Assembly: GCA_030998225.1 (NCBI GenBank)
Contig: JAPYXD010000714.1
Span: 4,650,001 to 4,714,000 of the forward strand
Direction of reading: 5' to 3'
From: Diplolepis rosae
Taxonomy: Eukaryota > Arthropoda > Insecta > Hymenoptera > Diplolepididae
DNA length: 64,000 nucleotides
Shown here: positions 36,386 through 45,769 of the stretch, piece by piece
Layout of the letters: every line of letters begins with the position of its first letter
Numbering within the stretch: position 1 is the first letter of the stretch
Program-made: the position numbers and the translations under genes
The notes under the pieces: generated by a model
The model's input: only the letters and a program-made list of their open reading frames with translations
What the model was told of the DNA's origin: nothing
The model's database searches: none

Positions 36386-36747
36386 ATTGGCAATTCTTAG
36401 CTATTTTTTCATAAATAATCCTTTGTAATTTTATACTATATATGTACTTGCATCTATATCTTCAGTAACATTTACACAGAAGGATATACTAGTTGTTTAG
36501 TTTAGGTATATCAACATTATGTGCTAGAATTTTATTGTTATTCCTAAGGAAGTTTTAAACACTTTATAGAAGATTTCTGTACCATTTTATGTAAATTTTC
36601 TCACCGTTTTTGCATTTTTTCACATTTTCAAAGTTTACTTTCAAATTAGGGCACATATCTGTAATATTTTATTTATTGTGCTTAACATATTAGAAATAAT
36701 TTAATTTATTAACAACATCGTATGAAATTAAAAATATTACTACTTAC

Positions 36748-37179
36748 GTGTGCAAACTGCACGCTACTTTCTCCGAAGTCTCGTATGCCTTCTCCAGGTT
36801 TTTCTATTTCGGGCTTCAAAATTTCAAACTCTGATGGGGAATAAACAGCCACCGGTTTCATGTTCACATCACTTTGACACGATATATCACTAGCCGGCGG
36901 TAAATTTAACGTCGGAACAGCACTGTACTTTAAAAGAAAAGCACCATTCCTCTTCTGATAAAAGCATTGTTCATTGAGATTTCGATGACAAACAAAAAAT
37001 TGTCTTAATACTTGGAGGTATTCTAACCTTGACAATTAGGGATTTGCGCATGCTTCTATCCATCGTTGGCCAGCATTTTCTCTCTTCGGGAACCGATAAA
37101 TAGACACATTTTTCTTCCGACCCCTTTTAGAGGTACACCCACGAACAGCACACTGAATTTCGTACTTCGTATTCACCAT
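36748..37179 (-). pseudogene. THAP-domain gene, first exon, inactivated
   Basis: The frame starts at ATG 37177-37179 and reads EIQCAVRGCTSKRGRK, then SIYRFPKRE and RWIEAC. After an in-frame TAA at 37036-37038 it continues VLRQFFVCHRNLNEQCFY and AVPTL. This is the THAP zinc-finger pattern (C-x4-C, a Trp, C-x2-H, then AVPT), found in DNA-binding regulators and in P-element-type transposases. The ligand normally His after VC is Asn here. The exon ends in a good GTAAGT donor (36742-36747), and the following residues (EIEKPGEGIRDFGESS) look well kept. Stop plus lost ligand argue for a pseudogene; the next exon was not found. Confidence 0.75.
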
Positions 37180-37199
37180 AAAGCGCAATCGCGTAAAGA

Positions 37200-37650
37200 A
37201 TTGTTGATATTGTATACAACAATGGCGGAACTCATACGAAGCCGTTCCCCTTGCCGCACATCATCCGCTTTCTACAACTAGCGCCGCGTACAGTACTGCA
37301 CATGAACTTTCCTACGGGGACACCCAATACATTACAGGTTGACCTGCCCTGCGCCTGCTCAAGAACACCAAGCAGAGGAGTTTGTCGTCGCCTCGTTGTC
37401 GCCTCATTAACAGGTCATCAACAATCTAACCTGTGCGAAAATGTCGGTAAGAGCGGTAGTCTCGGTAAGCGGTGTTAGCGCCACCGTCTTCCGGTTTCGC
37501 GAGCGCGCCCGCGGATCTCGCCATCTTAATTCATTCTCTGTTCGCAGTCTGAAGTGGCAGGTGTGCCTGAGTAAAAGTTGAATTTTATTTAAAGAATAAG
37601 GATGTCGAGTCGAGGAAGTTGGCGAGGGCGCCGCAGGATAACAGGTACCT
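37200..37650. promoter_or_regulatory. GC- and CpG-rich promoter-like segment
   Basis: This stretch is much richer in G+C and CpG than its AT-rich surroundings. It lies directly upstream of the minus-strand THAP exon and of a plus-strand candidate first exon. It includes GCGAGCGCGCCCGCGG (near 37500) and a CGCCATCTT motif. It could act in both directions. Inference from composition and position only. Confidence 0.4.
37602..37644 (+). CDS. Candidate first coding exon, basic N-terminus
   Basis: ATG at 37602 opens MSSRGSWRGRRRIT, followed by a CAG/GTACCT donor, just after the GC-rich segment. Too short to identify; no later exon was recognised downstream on this strand. It may be a real gene start or chance. 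Confidence 0.2.
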
Positions 37651-39360
37651 CTTGAGTAATTCTCCTTTGATTTGTTTGTTACATCCCGGTAACATTAAAT
37701 TTCGACATTGCACCTGTACAAGGGCAACACGTCACACACCAAGGAGAGCGAGTGAGGAACTATTCTTATAATGATATTCCGATGATAAATTATCGAATGG
37801 ACCGAATAACTGTTCGCTCAAGGTAAACCAATGTATACCTCACGTCGAAAGATCGGTTTGTCACTCGGTAATGAGTGATACAGAAGAGCAGCGCTCTGTC
37901 CGTATGGTAATTGTACCCATGGTAATGAATCAGCAACCCACACCGCGTGTCGATAAAATAGTAACGCTGTAGTAATAACCTAATGAGGATGTGAGAGGCT
38001 ATCAACATAGCCTCATTTGAATATAATATATATATATATATATATGTATATAGAGCTATAGATAGGTATATATAGGTATATATGTATGTATGTATGAATG
38101 ATATAATTACGCATTATCATCCTGGTTATTGAAATAACATTAATTATCAGTAATATTACTGTTCAGTGACTACCGATGATTGATAACCTATGATCAATGA
38201 AGAAAATTCCGATTGTTAATCATAAATGACGGATTGATTGGTCAGCGGCAATCGATTACCGATCTTAGTATATAAAATATTCAAATCACAGATAAAATAG
38301 TTATAATGTGAGTGGTTAAATCTATAGCCACTTGGGAAATATAAATAAAATAGGCAAAAGAAAGAATAGCTAAGGTACAAAATCGAGGTCTGTGATCGAT
38401 GAGGACAGCGACCCACAGAGGGTAGTGGGAGCGGAACATGACTAGCACCAGTTTCGCGCGATACGTGCCTAGCACCAATTTTGAGCAAAACGTGACAAAC
38501 ACCAGTTTCGCGATATTTACTCCCACTACCACCTCTATTGGAAAAATTCAATAATATATATACTCAGGCTCATCTCTGGAGGTGGTGGACTTGCATCCCT
38601 TACACAAAACTACCTACTGTGAAATTTATCTCTCAGCCTAGTTGTAAAATTTAAAGTTAGATTCAGTGCCCGCAGGTATAATTGGTTGGTACCTGCAAGG
38701 TTGCCTTCAGGGCACGGGTTCTAGCGCCCACCAGCAAACCAAAAAGATTATATTAAACTTTTCAGTATCTGTGGTCGCGAACAGTGACGCTGCTCCTTCG
38801 ATTATGAAGGTACAGGGTGAACCGTCACGATCGTTCCGGTCAATTAATAGTAGGTTTTGTAGAGTCGTAATTTTGGTTATTTTGGAGAAAATAATCTGGC
38901 TCTCAACGCTTTCATACTAGCCGAGTTTAATTTCGAGTTCCGTAAATTTCATGCAGTCGGGTTAGGTTTCCCGGGGTTAAGTGATTCATCCCGGCTTTTG
39001 TATAATAAGCTTTTAGTTAATGAATAATTTGATGTGTTATGCGGAACGGAATAGCAGTCGATTTTCATTTCAGAAAGGATATAACATAACTTCACCTTCC
39101 TCCATCAAATAAGTAAAAATAAGGTTACACAATGGCACCCAACAGCAGGGCTTAAGTAGCGTCATAGCGTGGCGAATCACGGATACGTTCGAACTAGGTA
39201 TCTGAGGAGCGGGTGGGTATGATGGAACCCCGCTTTTAGAAAAATCATTAATAGTAAATTCGGAAAATGGAAATTATTGGTATTAATTAAAAGGTGGACT
39301 TGACCTTTAAGGATTTTGCTCGAACCAGCATCGGGTAGGTTAGCTGTAAATTAAATCAGC
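37650..39360. other. Non-coding stretch with microsatellite and short tandem repeats
   Basis: A TA/TG-rich microsatellite lies at 38028-38095. Three diverged units of about 32 bp around ACTAGCACCAGTTTCGCG occur at 38436-38515, bracketed by the inverted pair GTAGTGGGAG (38421) and CTCCCACTAC (38520). No gene is recognised. Confidence 0.55.
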
Positions 39361-39399
39361 TACTTAAAATACGGTACTAATTAAAAATTTATCCCGAGA

Positions 39400-40065
39400 T
39401 AACAGAATTTGAAATAAATCTACCAAAATTCTTGGAAATAGGATATACTTGGATGAAATGTGACATGGACCACGAACTGGCTGGGATGGTCCATAAGCTA
39501 AGCGGTTTGCGGCTTTAATTCGACGTTGATCGACTTCCAGGGAAAAGTAGTATGATTCTGAATTGATATCCAGTTGAATTGTGCTCATGACACCTAACAT
39601 TCCTCGAAAACCGTCATTATTTGTAATAACAGCGATGTTAATTGCAATATTATCCACGCTTTTACCGCTGGATTTCACTTTCCGCGCAGTAGACCAAACG
39701 ACGGCATTTAGATTTTCATTGGCGTTTTCAGTGAATCCACCGAGGCGACGGGAAAGAATATTTTTTCTCGTAAGATCTTCTTAAACCTTTTGAACAGCAT
39801 CGAATACTTGCGCATATTCTCTACTGGATCTGTATTTCGACGTATAGCCAATCCATAATACACACTCAGATCGGCAATCAATTTTCCAGTTAACTTTCCT
39901 CGACCAGTAAGATTTTAAACTTCTTTCTTCAAATTGCCCAGGCTTGTTCCAAGTCTTTTTTGAATATGCCCTATGCATTCTTTTTTAGTAACAGCAACAT
40001 CACCGTATGGCTTGACATTTTGAATACTCTTGTATGTCTTGTTTTGGAGCGCACAAAGGCGTCTC
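39400..40065 (-). pseudogene. Mutator-like transposase remnant
   Basis: Minus-strand frames read KTYKSIQNVKPYGDVAVTKKEC, GHIQKRLGTSLG, GKLIADLSVYYGLAIRRNTD, then after a gap FTENANENLNAVVWSTARK and NIAINIAVITNNDGFRGML. This order fits the arthropod Mutator-like transposase family (VKKECVGHVQKR, LT.YYG.AIR.N, N.SLN..IW). The middle is deleted and the remainder is in several frames. Confidence 0.6.
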
Positions 40066-40709
40066 GGAAAATAAGTTAAAAAAATTGTTTACCGAATTAT
40101 TTCCACAAAATAGTTTTTGAATATCATTCTTGAATAGTTTATGCATCATTTAAATCAATAAGATAAATGGAAAAAAATTTCTGGGTAGTATAAGCCTCTA
40201 AGACACGCAACATCGTTTAAGGGTTAAGTCGTATAGTACATTCATAATAACCATAGTCTCGTCTGAAAACGATGCAATGCAGGAATTTCGATTTTCCCGA
40301 ATGTTTCCTTGACTAAAATCACTACAATAAACAAGTGGAAATAGTGGGTGATTAATATAAGCTCAGATTAAACTCATAACACGTGGATCAATAAGTCCCG
40401 GGACTAACTATGAAAAACACATTTTTTTGGCAAAACTCGACTTTATTGATCAACATAGTCTCCTTCAAAAGCAACACAATCAGTCCAGCGCTTCTCTAAC
40501 ATTTCAATACCTTTCTTCTGATATTTCTGAATCATTTCAGTCGATTATGTCGATCATTCGAAGAGTGTATCACTGTACGTGATAACGGAACTCTACTATA
40601 TCGACCTTATCAACCAATGATTCAGAATTAATGTAACGTCTCGCAAGACTAGATGTAATTTTTTAATTATAATTATTGAAGAAATTTTTCCGTGAAAAAA
40701 GGAACGCTT

Positions 40710-40781
40710 CCACTCCGCTGGGTATCGAGCCCAGGTCCTTTCGATTGCCGGTCGAATGCTCTGTCATCTGAGCTACGGAGG
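40710..40781 (-). tRNA. tRNA-like head of SINE, left copy
   Basis: Identical in sequence to the right copy on the opposite strand. Cloverleaf arms: D stem GCTC/GAGC, anticodon stem TTCGA/TCGAA, T stem CTGGG/CCCAG with loop CTCGATA, acceptor only about 5 bp. Treated as a SINE promoter, not as a functional tRNA gene. Confidence 0.5.
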
Positions 40782-40908
40782 TTCCACAACTTTTCTCACA
40801 GAAACGATATCACAGTCGATATAGTAGAGTTCCGTTATCACGTATAGTGACACACTCTTCTAATGATCGACATAATCGACTGAAGTTTCTGTGAGAAAAG
40901 TTGTGGAA

Positions 40909-40980
40909 CCTCCGTAGCTCAGATGACAGAGCATTCGACCGGCAATCGAAAGGACCTGGGCTCGATACCCAGCGGAGTGG
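40909..40980 (+). tRNA. tRNA-like head of SINE, right copy (GGC loop)
   Basis: The sequence folds as a cloverleaf: TAGCTCAGATGA serves as A box, and GGCTCGATACC as B box. The seven-base anticodon loop CCGGCAA would give GGC (Ala), but position 33 is C rather than T. The acceptor stem has mismatches at its tip. These defects, plus its place in a dispersed repeat, point to a tRNA-derived SINE head. Confidence 0.5.
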
Positions 40981-42179
40981 AAGCGTTCCTTTTTTCACGG
41001 AAAAATTTCTTCAATACCTTTCTTGTAGAACGATTTATCTTTGGCCTTGAAATAAGCGTTCGTTTCGATGATGACTTCCTCGTTGGAGTAGAATCTCTTT
41101 CCTTGGAGCATTTTCTTGAAGTCTGCAAACAGGTAGTAGTCGCTGAGGGCCAGATCCGGTGAATATGGTGGGTGCGGAAGCAATTCGAAGCTCAATTCAT
41201 TCAATTTCGCCATGGCAGTGAGCGACTTGTAACACGGTGCATTGTCTTGGTAAAAGAGCACTTTTTTCTTTTTCATTTGGAGCCGTTTCTCACCGATTTC
41301 GTTCTTCAAACGCATCAATTTGCCAATGTAACGTTCACTATTGATCATCTTACCTTTTTCAAGGTAGTCGATGAACAAAACTCCATGAGCATCCCAAAAT
41401 ACTGAGGCCATAACCTTACCGGGCCACATTTGCATTTTTGGCCGCTTTGGACGCTTCTCACCGACTGCAGTCCACTCGGCTGACGACCGCTTTGACTCCG
41501 GAGTGTAGTGATGGATTCAGGTTTCATCCATTGTCACATACCGACGCAAAAAATTCGGTTTATTTCGGCGAAACTACTCCAAACAGCGCTCGGAATCAAC
41601 GACACGTTGTCCTTTTTGATCCACCGTGAGCAAACGCGGCACCCACTTTGACAACAGCTTCCTCATAGACAAATGTTCATGCAAAATAGCGTACACACTG
41701 CCGTATGATCTCTTTAAGGTGTCAGCTATCTCACGCAATTTTAATTTATGGTTTTCGAAAACGATTTGGTGGACTTTTTTGATGGTTTCCGGTGTAACTA
41801 CCTCATTTCGCCGGCCGGAGCGTTCATTATCTTCAGTGTCTGTACGACCACGTTTAACTCAGCATACCCCTAAGAAATGGTTGTTTTTGATGGAGCAGAG
41901 TCCCCGTTGCACTTTTCAAGCCATTGCTGAGCTTGCACTGTGTTTTTTGTCAACAAAAAACAATGGTAAAGCAACGCACGAGATTGTTTTGAATCCATTG
42001 TTTTGAGAATATCAAGACTAGCGTCACTTAAATCACTGTAACTTGTGGACCAAACATTAGAATGCCATGAAAGTTTGACAGGTATCTTTTGAAGGTTGGT
42101 ATTCATGAAAAATCATACAGAAATTTTGTTGGCAACGCCATCTATGTGTCAGTCCCGGGACTTATTTATCCACGTGTTA

Positions 42180-42630
42180 TTTAAACAAAACATTTTTAAA
42201 GATTCAAGTATCGATCAGATGGTCTAACTGGGCCTCACTGCGCAAATGCCCAATGCTCCATATCACCCTCTCTCTCTCTCGCCCGAGGTGACAGGTTTCA
42301 GGCTGGCTTATCTCCTCTATCTGTAATATCTTTATGGCTTAATATCCAGTATGCCTAACACAAGCGGCGAACATCGCGATAGATGCTGCAATCCTTAAAA
42401 AAATGTTGGTATTACGGGCCACACAGATAAAGATTTTAAATAAATATCTAAGAATCACGAACGAAAATTTTCGGATAATGCTAAAATTTGTGTCCATTTC
42501 AGAAGGGCTAATTATGAAAGTGATGATGAAGATTCTCAAAGATTTCGTTATTTACCAGATGTTAGTAAAAATGATGTTGATATGGATCAGAATGAATCTT
42601 TCAATTCTGATTCTTAAACACCATCTAAAG
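42180..42630. other. Stretch without recognised gene
   Basis: A short CT-repeat lies near 42270. Small open frames on both strands show no domain. Confidence 0.5.
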
Positions 42631-42639
42631 TTAATAATA

Positions 42640-44235
42640 CCGCAATAGTTCGTTCACAAAGAGAAGTTGAATTAGAAGGCACGTTAAGTGATGGATTCAA
42701 CGAGCAATTTTCTACCTCACAAATTAATGATCCTCAAAAATTGAGTATTCTTACAATAGCTCTAGAAGCACGTAGCGTTAATAAAATCGCAAAAGAATTC
42801 ACCTGCAGTAGGCGTATTGCAAAAAAGCTAAAGATCTTAGAGTTTAAAAAGAGGTTTTAGGAGACACTACAGCGAAGACTGGTAAACCATTACCGGAGTC
42901 TACTGTAGACAACATACAAGACTATTATACTGATGATGGGAAGAGTAGAATCATGCCCGGACAGAAAGATGTTGTGTCTGTAAGAACAGATGAGGATCAC
43001 TGATTGATACAAAAACGGGGATTTAATAGGACTCCACGATAAGTATAAAGAAAGTAAACCAGAATTTCCAGTGAGCTCCAGTAAATTTGCAAAACTTCGT
43101 CCGAAACATTGCATTCTTGCTGGGCCCAACGGAACCCATTCCGTCTGCGTTTGCACGATCCATCAGAATGTTAAATTGACGTTCGATGCTACTGATATTA
43201 AGCAACTCACCCAGAATTCGGGTAACCCGATAAGTGGTTATAAAGGCTAGTTGTAAGAAATCACTTGTAGGAATCGTGATGCGAAGGACGTTAAAAATCG
43301 CAATGCAAATTGCTTTCCTGGTGAATGTGAAAAATTTTAAGGAATTTCGAGTTTTTCACAGCTTCTACAACAATTATAGGAAGAAGCAAACATTTATAAT
43401 GTACAATAAAGTACCTGGATCTCCTATCTCCAAAAAACAGTCACAGTACTTTCAATTTAAGAAGAAAAATCCGGATTAGGGTGAAATCTCATTGTATTGG
43501 ATTTCAATGAAAATTACAAATACGTAGTTTAAGATACGCCAGAAGCGTTTTATTTCAATAACAAACAATATATTGTATGCCCTGTAGTATATTACCATAA
43601 GGAAAGCTCAAAACTGAAATACAAGAGCATAGTATTCTTATCAGATAGCACACACCACGACACAGCTGCAGTTTATACAGTCCAAAAATGTTGATATCAC
43701 ATGTGAAACAAAGTCATTGCGTTAAGAAAATCATTCATTTCAGCGGTGGTGCGGAACAATATTTCAAGAATAACTTTCAAATGGTTAATCTCATTCATCA
43801 TGAAGAAGACTTTGGTATCAAAGCTTATTGGAATTTCTATGGAACTGCGCATGGTAAAAGTTTTTCAGATGGTATTGGAGCTCTATTCAAAAGAAAATCA
43901 TCACGGAACAGTCTTCTATGTAAGCTAACGAAAGCCATTCTAACTTCTGAAAAACTTACTGAACGGGGTCAAAAGCATTTTCAGAATATAACGATCTTGT
44001 TCTACAGTAAAAAAGAGTATGACAAAGTTAGTAGGTCTCTAAAGAGAAGGTTTGACTCAATTCATGGGAGGCAAGGGAACTCACGTTTAAAAAACACCCC
44101 GATTCAAGTGAGGCAAGGGGACCCACGTTCCCGAAGCACCCCAGTTCCTGAGAGGTAAGGGTGTTCACATTCAAAAAGTAACCTGATTCGTAAGAGGAAA
44201 GGGGACTCACGTTCAAAAATCACTCTGATTCTTGA
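42640..44235 (+). pseudogene. Decayed conserved arthropod ORF with HTH-like start
   Basis: Frames in order read LSILTIALEARSVNKIAKEF (helix-turn-helix-like), then after a frame change GKPLPESTVDNIQDYYTDDG and RIMPGQKDVVSV, then KLRPKHCILAGPNGTHSVCV and CTIHQNVKLTFDA, then IIHFSGGAEQYF, LIHHEEDFGIKAYWNF and GTAHGKSFSDGIGALFKR. This is a known recurrent, uncharacterised arthropod protein family (LRPK.C..AG..GTHSVCVCTIHQNVKL, and SDG...QYK, then HGK...DGIGG..KR). It has multiple stops and frame changes. It is probably transposon-derived, judging by copy number in other genomes; function unknown. Confidence 0.65.
44068..44235. repeat. 42-bp minisatellite, four units
   Basis: Units begin at 44068, 44110, 44152 and 44194, each with GAGG.AAGGG..CTCACGTTCAAAAA and GATTC. 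The period of 42 bp equals 14 codons. The repeat forms the end of the preceding plus-strand frame (RQGNSRLKNTPIQV-type unit) and is open on the minus strand as well. Confidence 0.8.
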
Positions 44236-44339
44236 AAGGGAATAGTTAGTGAATTAAGAATCCGAATGTTTTGATAACTTCTGATTCGGACTAGAACATT
44301 GAGTCTGTTTTCAATTATTTTGACGATCTGATTATTGAT

Positions 44340-44690
44340 TTGTGATTAGCGACCTCGCAAAATCACAAGTAATTATTTCCAAGGCAATTTTAGTCACTGA
44401 AAGCTGAAATGTTTAGCGTCAATCCACCGTATTGGATCCGTCATGTTGAATTTTGATATTTTGACCGTAGCGTCTGAATAAGCGACCACAAAAACCTTCT
44501 AGCAATCATTTACAAGCCGATGTCAGCAATTCGAGACACTAAATGCTATATTGTTTGGCGTAAATCCGCCATATTGGATTCGCCATCTTGAATTCCATTA
44601 TTCTAACTACATAATCGTAATCAGTGACCTTGAAAAGTTCCGAGTAACTATTTCCAAGCCGGTTTGAGGAAATAATTTGAACAGATGTTT
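44340..44690. repeat. Diverged tandem repeat with CGCCAT motifs
   Basis: Two units about 144 bp apart contain GCGTCAATCCACCGTATTGG and GCGTAAATCCGCCATATTGG, with GCGACC or GTGACC and TAATTATTTCCAAG-type blocks. A related pair with GTCGCTGATTACGAATCTGA lies at 50730 and 50832. No gene is recognised through to 45090. Confidence 0.55.
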
Positions 44691-45094
44691 CCTTTTGGAC
44701 CTCTTTCGCGGTTTCTGTTTCTTGCCAATCCAGAATACGCCGTACTGCTCAAAGGATGAAAACTTCTTGAGTTGAAGTTTCCTATTTCCTACAATAATTC
44801 TCGCTTTTTTGTGTGTACGAGAGTTGTTTAAAAGGTCTGTGCGAAGTCAAAAAAATGTCGCTGCTAATTAGATTCGAGGTTCTTTTCAGTTTCTAGCTCC
44901 TTCTAGGGGAATAAGGACCAAGTTTCAACAATATTAATTTATTATTTTGTCATTGGCGTTCGTTGTAATTTATCACGTTTAGTGTTATCAAAAAGTGATA
45001 GAAGAGATATTCGTGTGGTGATCCAACAACATTTTTTGAAAGGAAAAAAAACATAGGAAACTAAACAGAATCTCAGTGAATATTACTATGGATG

Positions 45095-45470
45095 TTATAA
45101 CGAGGTTGTTATCCGAGTGGGGGAAATGAGAAAAAGGATGCCGAGAACTAGGAGAAACCACTTGACACAGGCACTCGAAAAACAGTTAAAACACTTTATT
45201 GTCCTTACAACTAGTATGGTACACGCGACGGCTGAAAACCAATCACGGAGAAAAGCACTCTTGATTTGATGCAAATGACGGAAAGGTGACACGACCAAAA
45301 AACGGGACAGCAAAACTCACAAGCCAGTGACGACAGATTCAACTCGAAGTCAGACGACAACGAACGGCGAAGACTCGTCCCTTCGAGCTTTCTCGGTGAA
45401 TCTCGTCCTCCCTCGAACCCAGGGGCGCACGCTGCAGCCTCGCGCCCCCTGTCTTCACCTAACCGTAACA
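45095..45470 (-). mobile_element. 3' LTR of the Ty3/Gypsy element
   Basis: On the minus strand it starts TGTTACGGTTAGG and ends GTTATAACA, with an AATAAA signal near 45194. It is preceded by a purine tract GCGGGGAGGGGGGCG (45481-45495) that fits a polypurine primer. Length about 376 bp. No matching 5' LTR was found beyond 48660, so the element is truncated or rearranged at its 5' side. Confidence 0.65.
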
Positions 45471-45769
45471 TCTATGTTACGCCCCCCTCCCCGCGGAGGC
45501 CAGAGTTTATCCCCCTGGTTGGTTCTTCTCCAACTCTCCGACGTGTTTCTTCTTCCTGTAACATTTTCTGAACGAAAGACAAAACAAATTTCCAAGTAGA
45601 GTTATCAGTGCTCCCGTCTCAAGTCAGCTGTTTGTTAGAGAGTCTTTTTAATGGGAGTCAGTCTTATGCTGGCTGTTAAAAGGAAAAAAAATAAATGTTA
45701 ATTTACCGATCGTCTTGAAGTGGGGGTCAAATTGAGTCGTCCAGTCATGTCATACCATTCATCTATAGC

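Larger units (their letters stand above)
40518..41009. mobile_element. tRNA-headed SINE insertion, inverted dimer, 15-bp TSD
   Basis: The block sits inside the mariner gene between two copies of TTCAATACCTTTCTT (40503-40517 and 41010-41024), a clear target-site duplication. It contains two head-to-head copies of one unit: 40674-40805 is the perfect reverse complement of 40885-41016, and 40535-40603 is nearly the reverse complement of 40813-40882. Each unit contains a tRNA-like sequence with A and B boxes. The unit ends in a T-rich stretch. An inverted dimer inside one TSD is unusual for a SINE. Confidence 0.8.
40443..41998 (-). pseudogene. Mariner transposase, interrupted by SINE insertion
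   Basis: The reading starts MDSKQSRALLYHCFLL at 41998 and runs to TAA at 40443-40445 (end GDYVDQ). Mariner motifs in order: the N-terminal helix-turn-helix region, a region with MDET (first catalytic Asp), VFWDAHGVLFIDY, YQDNAPCYKS (second Asp) and YSPDLALSDYYLF (third Asp). The transposase cuts and rejoins DNA at the element ends. Defects: a TGA directly after MDET, a frame change near 41500, and the SINE-like insertion near the C-terminus. Otherwise the copy is well preserved, hence fairly young. Confidence 0.92.
40379..42177 (-). mobile_element. Mariner element with intact TIRs and TA duplication
   Basis: Terminal repeats ACACGTGGATCAATAAGTCC and GGGACTTATTTATCCACGTG are near-perfect inverted copies. 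TA flanks both ends (40377-40378, 42178-42179). Without the 492-bp insertion and its duplicated target the element is about 1.29 kb, the normal mariner length. Confidence 0.95.

Noticed and set aside
38668..38740. tRNA-like stretch with a GGTTCTAGCGCC box
   Set aside because: No consistent cloverleaf could be drawn; only one box-like motif and a short hairpin are present.
40909..40980. Functional tRNA-Ala gene
   Set aside because: Position 33 is C, the acceptor tip mispairs, and an exact copy lies inverted 130 bp away inside a transposon insertion. A SINE head is the better reading.
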